Part shown: piece by piece, positions 11,822-17,384 of the stretch
Position numbering within the stretch: position 1 is the first letter of the stretch
How the letters are laid out: each line of letters begins with the position of its first letter
NCBI GenBank assembly: GCA_038123735.1
Contig: JAYPAP010000072.1
Span: 1-17,384, forward strand
Origin: REDI01 sp038123735
GTDB lineage: Bacteria > Myxococcota_A > UBA796 > GCA-2862545
DNA length: 17,384 bases
Reading direction: 5' to 3'
Program-made: the position numbers and the translations under genes
The notes under the pieces: generated by a model
Told to the model about the DNA's origin: nothing
Database searches by the model: none
The model's input: only the letters and a program-made list of their open reading frames with translations

Positions 11822-14425
11822 ATGAGCACGGATGCTTCAAATTTGCGGTGGGTAAAGCATGGACTTCGTTGCTTAGACGGACGAGAAACCACATATGACC
11901 TTTGGATCTTCACCGCTCGGGCTGAGCATCTTCACTCCGTCACGTGGAGGGTCAACCAATTATTGGCAGGGTTGAATTCAGCTCAAACGGGCATTCAAAG
12001 CCTGGTGATTGAGGAGCCTCACCCCTATCGCGGAAACCTGGTCGGTACGCTGCATGCGTGGCAAAAAGCGATACAGCGGCACCCCCGAATTGTCGCGGAG
12101 ATGGCGCGAGGCCTTAAGGTCGTGATGATCCACACCGCGGGGGCCGGCAGTCGCGCTTGGCCACTACATCTCACGGCAGAAAAGGATCGAAGCCGGCTTC
12201 ATTTAGCAGGGTTCACTCGTGGTCAACGCACCGGGCTATTAGAGGCTGTGATGCTTCAAGCCATGCCCCTGGCCATGAGCGCATCCCCAAATCACCTCGA
12301 CGTGTTCTGGTGCTCTCAAGTCTTTCTTCCGCAAGTCTCACCGACCGCGATCTCGCCACCCGAGCACCCCCTCACAAAACTCGTCACCACCCAATCCGAG
12401 ACGCGCCGCACCAATCCGGATGTAGGACGATTCTTCGCAGACAAAGATGGCGCCCTAGGTTTCATTCCGCAAGGAGACGGCGTCGACGTGCCTATCGGAG
12501 CGGAAACCCACGCTGACCTCGGCAGCTTCCGGGTGCGCATCGACCTACTCGAATCCCTCCGGGGCCTAGCGAGCCACGACTCTTGTTCAAGATGGGACTT
12601 AGATCCACACTTTACGGCCCCAATCATCCGAGGCATCGAGCTGACTGATCCGGTACTCTCATCCATCCAACGCGATTACGCTCACGAGGACATCGTGGGG
12701 ATCAGCTGCCTCGGAACAGACATCCCGTGGTGGAGGCTCCGAAGACCCATAGAGTGGCTTCGCTTCGGCCATAGCCTCCGACCTTCACAGCCCTTGCAAG
12801 CACTGCGGGAATTACTCGGAATACACCACCCAATAACTAGCTCACAAATTGGGAAATTCTACATCGAGGGCCCGGAGGTGTCGTGGGATGATATGCGTGA
12901 GGGCATCGAGATCGGCGGGGTCAGGTTGTCAGACTCCATTGTTCAACAGTGCAGTTTAGACGCCGGTTCTGTTATCCACCGGTCGTTGGCTGTCTCGTGC
13001 AGCGGTCATGCTCGCGTATCGGACGCGGTCGCCGTGCGGACATCGTTCCGCAGCAAAGCAAATGAAGGAGGCCTCCTTTGGCACAGTCCCTGGGAGGACC
13101 GACTCGCCGGGCAGAGCGATAGTTGGTGTACCGTCTGGGCCCCGTCGATGGACTCAAATAGAAGTATTTTCAGGGACTTTTTGACGGCTCCCGGCCATGA
13201 TGACCGTTCGACCTCGAACCATGAGACGGACGGGGCGCATCCGTCCGCGCCGCCCGAAGGTGGGCTCCGTACCGCGGGTTTAGGACCATTAGCCTACCTT
13301 CGTCAGTGTCTGGTGCACGGAGTGATCGACGTCCGCATCCGCCCGCATTGGAGCACCAGCGTCGCGATATCAGCGGACCAAAAAATCCAAGTCACCATCG
13401 CTGCCAGTGAGCTCGAGGTCGCTGACTCCACGCCCGACGGTCGAAATATCTTCGTCGAACGCGAAACTGCAAGAGAAATGCTACCTTTTTGGGGAGAGCA
13501 CGATAGGCAAACGTGGGAGCTAGTGATGACTCCCGATGTTGTCCCGAGCGACGCAATCGCGCTCCTCAACGCGATTGACCGCTGGTCGCTACTGGACGAT
13601 CCGGCACGGCAGCAGTTGTACGCGTTGTTTCACACGCTCACGCTGACCACCCTCGATTACCGTCAGATCACATCACCGGCCCATGTCCAAGCACTCGTTC
13701 GCTGGCTCCTGGAATATAGGAGAGCTACCCGCGAATCCATCGCGGCAGCATTGGAACGCGTCGATGAATCGCTGGTGCTAAAGGCCGGGTTTTGGTCCGA
13801 AACGTCTGGCGGCCAGACCTGGATTCCGCGGGTGAATCTAACCCCGGAAAGAGAAGCATCTCACCGGCTTTCTGGAACTGAGTGGCTCGAACAACTCATC
13901 GCGTCCCCGGTCAGAGTCATCGGGATTATCGGTCCAGCAGGCGTGGGTAAGACGACAGCCGCGGACCAACTGTCGAAGCATGCGCGTCAAGCTGGACGAC
14001 ACCCCTACATTATTCATGCGGACGACTATTGCTGGCCGGGCCCCACATTTCGCTACGATCAGCATGCGTCGAGCCGCACCACGCATTGGTATGGCCCCGC
14101 CATCCTCGACGATCGCTCTATTATTCGTGAGTTAGTCCAGGCCAAAACGGAATACGACCTGGTGATCGTTGAAGGCGTCACCGTCGGGTTCACCGGGCGT
14201 CTGAGGCGTCATCTGGACCGAATCGTTGCCCTGATCGACGACGACAAATCACGGCTTTCCGCCAAAACCCTCCGCGACCAACGCGAAGGGCGCCGGATCA
14301 TCGACGTGCCCCTGGACTTCGCAGCCAAGAATTACCATGAAGTCCGAGACGCAGTTTGTCCCCTGCTCGACGAAGCCGACCTGGTGATTTGTCGGTCGAC
14401 GCAGCGGATTTGGGAACGCGGCTAG
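11822..14425 (+). CDS. putative sugar nucleotidyltransferase / uridine-kinase-like fusion protein
   Basis: A protein of about 867 residues, numbered from 11822. Residues 10-240 resemble a sugar-1-phosphate nucleotidyltransferase of the fucose pyrophosphorylase type: YDLWIFTA, GTLHAWQKA, then VVMIHTAGAGSRAWPL with a glycine/Arg loop at 106-111. Residues 366-410 alternate short hydrophobic steps (SDSIVQQCSL, GSVIHRSLAV) like a left-handed beta-helix. A middle region (about 450-690) is unrecognised. The C-terminus is a Udk/PRK-type P-loop kinase: Walker A GPAGVGKT 704-711, IHADDY near 732-736, VIVEG 781-785, and a lid-like RDQREGRR. The start is uncertain: ATG 11822 avoids the divergent neighbour and has GGGGA 11 nt upstream; ATGs at 11789 and 11714 are in frame. 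Making an NDP-sugar from a free sugar is inference; the substrate is unknown. Confidence 0.72.
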   Translation: MSTDASNLRWVKHGLRCLDGRETTYDLWIFTARAEHLHSVTWRVNQLLAGLNSAQTGIQSLVIEEPHPYRGNLVGTLHAWQKAIQRHPRIVAEMARGLKVVMIHTAGAGSRAWPLHLTAEKDRSRLHLAGFTRGQRTGLLEAVMLQAMPLAMSASPNHLDVFWCSQVFLPQVSPTAISPPEHPLTKLVTTQSETRRTNPDVGRFFADKDGALGFIPQGDGVDVPIGAETHADLGSFRVRIDLLESLRGLASHDSCSRWDLDPHFTAPIIRGIELTDPVLSSIQRDYAHEDIVGISCLGTDIPWWRLRRPIEWLRFGHSLRPSQPLQALRELLGIHHPITSSQIGKFYIEGPEVSWDDMREGIEIGGVRLSDSIVQQCSLDAGSVIHRSLAVSCSGHARVSDAVAVRTSFRSKANEGGLLWHSPWEDRLAGQSDSWCTVWAPSMDSNRSIFRDFLTAPGHDDRSTSNHETDGAHPSAPPEGGLRTAGLGPLAYLRQCLVHGVIDVRIRPHWSTSVAISADQKIQVTIAASELEVADSTPDGRNIFVERETAREMLPFWGEHDRQTWELVMTPDVVPSDAIALLNAIDRWSLLDDPARQQLYALFHTLTLTTLDYRQITSPAHVQALVRWLLEYRRATRESIAAALERVDESLVLKAGFWSETSGGQTWIPRVNLTPEREASHRLSGTEWLEQLIASPVRVIGIIGPAGVGKTTAADQLSKHARQAGRHPYIIHADDYCWPGPTFRYDQHASSRTTHWYGPAILDDRSIIRELVQAKTEYDLVIVEGVTVGFTGRLRRHLDRIVALIDDDKSRLSAKTLRDQREGRRIIDVPLDFAAKNYHEVRDAVCPLLDEADLVICRSTQRIWERG

Positions 14426-14841
14426 ATGACCTCGAAGTGGGTCACTGAGCCAATTCCCGACTTCATTTGCTTACGCGCCAACTTTTCGGCATCAGAGGCA
14501 TAGCGCCCTTCCGCTTCCACCACGAAGGTCAACCGGAATGTACGCGGCTCGGCATCCGCATCGAAAGTGGTACTTAAGTCAGTATCTAACTCAGCATCCA
14601 CGGGTCCCATCGCCATCCCCTCACTGGGGATGCCAAAGACCTTGCGAGGTTTAATCTCGCCTTCAGGCAGAAACGTGCCGAGCTGAGCAATCGCCGCAAC
14701 ATCGCCAACTTCGTACACGTTGGTCAAGTTGGCCACGATCTGCTTACGGCCTAACGCTGGGCTTTCAAACTGGTAAATAAAGAGAGAGTCCGTTTGTTCG
14801 TGGGCGCTCTTCTCGACGACTTGCATAGCGATGATCGGCAT
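14422..14841 (-). CDS. EMAP/CsaA-like tRNA-binding domain protein
   Basis: A 139-residue protein whose first 80 residues follow the OB-fold tRNA-binding domain of CsaA, Trbp111 and the MetG C-terminus. SLFIYQFES (19-27), GRKQIVANLTNVYEVGDV and IKPRKVFGIPSEGMAMG (63-79) correspond to the family's rqIvsGi...y and NLkPrKlrGveSeGMlLA. The C-terminal 60 residues are not part of that domain: an acidic linker and a short alpha/beta tail ending THFEVI. Free-standing members bind tRNA or act as chaperones; the role here is not determined. GGAGGG lies 3 nt upstream of the ATG. It starts 20 nt after the M20 peptidase stop, so they are likely co-transcribed. Its stop shares CTAG with the stop of the opposing fusion gene. 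Confidence 0.72.
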   Translation of the reverse strand: MPIIAMQVVEKSAHEQTDSLFIYQFESPALGRKQIVANLTNVYEVGDVAAIAQLGTFLPEGEIKPRKVFGIPSEGMAMGPVDAELDTDLSTTFDADAEPRTFRLTFVVEAEGRYASDAEKLARKQMKSGIGSVTHFEVI

Positions 14842-14861
14842 ATTCCCTCCGCCGCCGCGCG

Positions 14862-16475
14862 CTAACGCTCCTGGCCGGTCTCGCTAGCAGCATCTGGTGA
14901 ACCTTCGGTATCGGCTTGGGTTGGCGGTGCCTCATCTTCGGAGGGGGACGCCTCGACGGGCGCCTCCACGGCCGAAAGTACGGATGTGGATGTTGGAACC
15001 TCTTTTCGATCCACTCGGACCTGCGGGCCCGCTTGGCTCAAGTCCGCAGCCGCCTGGACGACCATGCCGAAAAACCTCCGTGTTCCTTCCTTTACTTCAG
15101 ACACCGGCACCCGCTCGCGATGACCGTGCATCCCCTGCAACAAGTCGCCATCAAGCACAAATGGGACGTATCCATATGCCCGGGTACCGAGCTCACGCGC
15201 GAAGATAGAGTCGGTAAACCCAACAGAGAGCAATGGTCCTGCGATATGACCGTCTCTACCATCCAAAATATGCGCCACGATCGCATCGTATACCGGGTCC
15301 TCTTCATACTCACTCACCGCAGATGTGAGCTTGTGGCGCACCTCGAAGTGGATTCCCGGAACATGCTCGGTCAATTCCTTGAGCATCGCCAACGCATCAT
15401 CGGCGGAAAACCCAGGCTGCAGCCTTACATCGTAGGTCGCTCGCACCTCGCCAGGAAGGACGTTCGGTGCCACAAATCCGCGCAACCCGGTGAGGTGGAC
15501 CGTATTCGTGAGGCTCGCCCAGGTGATGGGGTTGTCTCTCAGATCACTTTTGGCCAGGACATTCACCAGCGCAGGTCGTTTGAGCACATACCCGACGAGG
15601 CCACCGCCATTCTCCCCAGCCCTGCTCAAAAACTCCAGCATCATCGGATGCCAATTCGGTTCAACCTTGCGCGCATCAATCGCGCGCATCGCCATGCGCA
15701 GATGATCGACCGATGAATCGCCGCGGGGCGTGCTACCGTGACCCGGTTCTGCAGTGGCCACCATATCCACCCAAAGTACTCCTTTTTCACCGACGCTTAC
15801 CCCGTGGACGACCTGGTCATCGAACAACACGTCGCGAACCCCGAAGCCGCCTTCATTGATCATATGACCACAGTTCAATTCATCCCAATATTCAGCGATG
15901 AGGTGCTTTGTTCCTTGATTCGACACCTCTTCATCCGCGACGGCCATCAACACTACATCTCGCCGTAACGGGACTCCCAACCGCTGCAGGAGGGCCATTG
16001 CGTGCACCTCCATGATGCCAAGCCCCTTCATGTCGAGCGCACCACGCCCCCAGAGCATCCCCTCCTCATCGATCCTACCGGACAAAGGGCCGAACCCTTC
16101 CGGCCACTTCTCATCCTCGGCGGGTACCACATCGATATGAGACATGAGGCATAGCGGTGGTTCCTTGGGCTCCTTCGCCCGAACGAATGCCAGCACGCCC
16201 TCACGCCCCGGAGCATGACCGAATAAGCGAGTTTCAATCCCATCTCGCTCGAGTAACGCCGCGAGGTATCTGGCTCCTCGGCCCTCATTTCCCGGCGCAT
16301 TGATCGTATCCACTTTGTGATACTCGGCGAGCATCTCCACCGCCTCATCACCCGCAGCGGACCACTCCACAGCATCTCTCCATGCCAGCGAAGCAGGATG
16401 CGCGGGCGCCTGCGGACTCAGACGAGGAGCACAACCTCCCAAAATACCAATGATTGCCAAGCATATCCAGCGCAT
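14862..16475 (-). CDS. M20 family zinc metallopeptidase, lipoprotein
   Basis: A 537-residue exported peptidase. The N-terminus ends in a good lipobox, ILGGC (Cys15), so it should be lipid-anchored in the cell envelope. M20 features are in order: SHIDVVP (His113, Asp115), the bridging Asp148 in GRGALDMKG, the base/ligand pair Glu182-Glu183 in ADEEV, INEGG (Glu208), GHGSTP (His246), GFTDS (419-423) and the final ligand His450 in GMHGHRERV. The family removes amino acids from peptides or N-acyl amino acids. A Pro/Glu/Ser-rich acidic tail (about 485-537) is extra to the fold and likely disordered. GAGGAG about 7 nt upstream supports the start. Length is above the usual 400-470 because of the leader and tail. 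Substrate specificity is unknown. Confidence 0.93.
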   Translation of the reverse strand: MRWICLAIIGILGGCAPRLSPQAPAHPASLAWRDAVEWSAAGDEAVEMLAEYHKVDTINAPGNEGRGARYLAALLERDGIETRLFGHAPGREGVLAFVRAKEPKEPPLCLMSHIDVVPAEDEKWPEGFGPLSGRIDEEGMLWGRGALDMKGLGIMEVHAMALLQRLGVPLRRDVVLMAVADEEVSNQGTKHLIAEYWDELNCGHMINEGGFGVRDVLFDDQVVHGVSVGEKGVLWVDMVATAEPGHGSTPRGDSSVDHLRMAMRAIDARKVEPNWHPMMLEFLSRAGENGGGLVGYVLKRPALVNVLAKSDLRDNPITWASLTNTVHLTGLRGFVAPNVLPGEVRATYDVRLQPGFSADDALAMLKELTEHVPGIHFEVRHKLTSAVSEYEEDPVYDAIVAHILDGRDGHIAGPLLSVGFTDSIFARELGTRAYGYVPFVLDGDLLQGMHGHRERVPVSEVKEGTRRFFGMVVQAAADLSQAGPQVRVDRKEVPTSTSVLSAVEAPVEASPSEDEAPPTQADTEGSPDAASETGQER

Positions 16476-16591
16476 CGAGCATCTCCTCGCACCCAGTCTA
16501 CCGGTACTCCTGCCGGTCCGTCAGCCTAGCAGAACTGCGATTTTCTTCCACCAATCCCACCGGTTACCCCTGGCTGGCAACAGGAGACCCC

Positions 16592-17384
16592 ATGGACCGT
16601 CGTACGATTTGTATGGCTCTTTCGCTCTTCAGCGCCTGCTCGGCCCCCGAACCCGCACCCGACGACATCGACGGCGTGCTGCACTTTTTGTGGGATGGCT
16701 GGGAGTCAGGTGACGATGACAGCCTCGCGGACGCGGTCGCTAACCTGGACCAAGCCCTCTTATCCGAAGACGAAGGTCTGCCGTTCAAAGGGTCCCAATC
16801 GCGGCTCGTCGCGTCACAGATCGCTGCCCTGCCATTCACCGGCGGCATTCCGGACCCAAGCCTGGCCAATGGATTTTTCGTGGCCACAGAAATGGGATGC
16901 TCATTCGCGGAGATCGACCTGGTATTTTCCGCTCTCAATCAGGATGAGCTCCACCCGGGCTCTTATGACTTCTACGAGCGGAACTACACCTCCGATGAGT
17001 CGGCCTACCGCGCTGGCGACGTAGACACATTGACATGGGATGTTGAGATCCATGCTTCTCCCGCCGGCTTTGAGTACGTAGAGTATATTCAGGGGGGATC
17101 TCGCCGCATCGCTGGCACCTCCGAGAGCCCGATTCTTCTCGGGCGAACCCACCTGCTCGAACCCGCCACCGAGGATGACGAGAACAAGAGCTTCACCCAA
17201 GACTATCAGCTCGACGTGTATTATGAGCGGTCATCCGGGGAGCTCGTGCACCTATGGGTGGTGTGGCGCGCGATCGACATGGGCACTCTCGGAGATCAAG
17301 ACAGCGCCGCTCTGATCGCTGTCACCCTATCTGAAGGCCAGAAATGGGATGAAGTGACCACGGAGGCATGCGAAGCCCTACGGT
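16592..17384 (+). CDS. putative lipoprotein of unknown function, truncated at window edge
   Basis: An open frame of at least 264 codons runs off the 3' end of the window. The ATG at 16592 has AGGAG 5 nt upstream. The N-terminus MDRRTICMALSLFSAC suggests a short export signal with a lipidated Cys16, although Phe at -3 is not canonical. A Pro/Asp-rich spacer follows (SAPEPAPDD). The remaining sequence is acidic and beta-rich, with no motif I recognise; it contains ATEMGCSFAEIDLVFSALNQDELHPG and YEYVEYIQGG-like strands (17070-17100). It is divergent from the M20 peptidase lipoprotein. The 116-nt gap between them holds a small inverted repeat, ACCGG-N8-CCGGT (16500-16517), but no clear promoter. 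Confidence 0.75.
   Translation, partial: MDRRTICMALSLFSACSAPEPAPDDIDGVLHFLWDGWESGDDDSLADAVANLDQALLSEDEGLPFKGSQSRLVASQIAALPFTGGIPDPSLANGFFVATEMGCSFAEIDLVFSALNQDELHPGSYDFYERNYTSDESAYRAGDVDTLTWDVEIHASPAGFEYVEYIQGGSRRIAGTSESPILLGRTHLLEPATEDDENKSFTQDYQLDVYYERSSGELVHLWVVWRAIDMGTLGDQDSAALIAVTLSEGQKWDEVTTEACEALR

Noticed and set aside
14916..15716. 266-codon plus-strand ORF opposite the M20 peptidase
   Set aside because: It is antisense to a complete, motif-bearing peptidase and has no domain or ribosome binding site.

Overview
The window looks like a chromosomal segment of a Myxococcota (deltaproteobacterial) genome. The strongest clue is a surface protein with ten calcium-binding thrombospondin-type-3 repeats that ends in a Cys / hydrophobic / poly-Arg tail of the MYXO-CTERM type. 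Moderately high GC, several lipoproteins with acidic Asp/Thr/Ser linkers and many uncharacterised exported proteins agree with this. No phage, insertion sequence, CRISPR array or rRNA gene was seen.

Layout. (1) 65-3701, minus strand: a DNA-maintenance block. yifB/comM (GTG start 3500) overlaps recA (start 1948) by 11 nt. recA ends at a rho-independent terminator (716-744), and a HU-type nucleoid protein (162-437) follows with its own terminator (65-91). A weak 65-codon ORF sits just upstream of yifB. (2) 3896-5401: a secreted lipoprotein with OB-like domains and a lamin-tail domain converges on a tRNA-Leu gene, with one bidirectional terminator between them. The tRNA reads anticodon AAG, which is unusual in bacteria. 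(3) 5523-6980: a small DUF983 zinc-ribbon membrane protein on the minus strand, then the TSP3/MYXO-CTERM protein on the plus strand. (4) 11767 down to 6982, minus strand: a tightly packed run of five genes: tandem universal stress protein, MutT-type Nudix hydrolase, phospho-sugar mutase, an exported membrane-anchored protein of unknown function, and a SRPBCC-fold protein. Two of the junctions are TGATG stop/start overlaps. (5) 11822-14425, plus strand, divergent from that run: a protein of about 870 residues that appears to fuse a sugar nucleotidyltransferase-like region, a left-handed beta-helix-like segment and a uridine-kinase-type P-loop kinase. Its stop codon shares the palindrome CTAG with the stop of the gene on the other strand. 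(6) 16475 down to 14422, minus strand: an M20 metallopeptidase lipoprotein followed by an EMAP/CsaA-like tRNA-binding protein. (7) 16592 to the window edge: a truncated putative lipoprotein.

How it may work together. yifB and recA are translationally coupled and both act on DNA strand exchange, so a link to natural transformation or recombination is a reasonable inference. The usp-mutT pair looks like a stress / nucleotide-sanitation unit. The phospho-sugar mutase lies in a run divergent from the kinase/nucleotidyltransferase fusion. Together they could supply a sugar kinase, a mutase and an NDP-sugar-forming step. That fusion is the best candidate here for an undescribed system, but its substrate cannot be read from the sequence.
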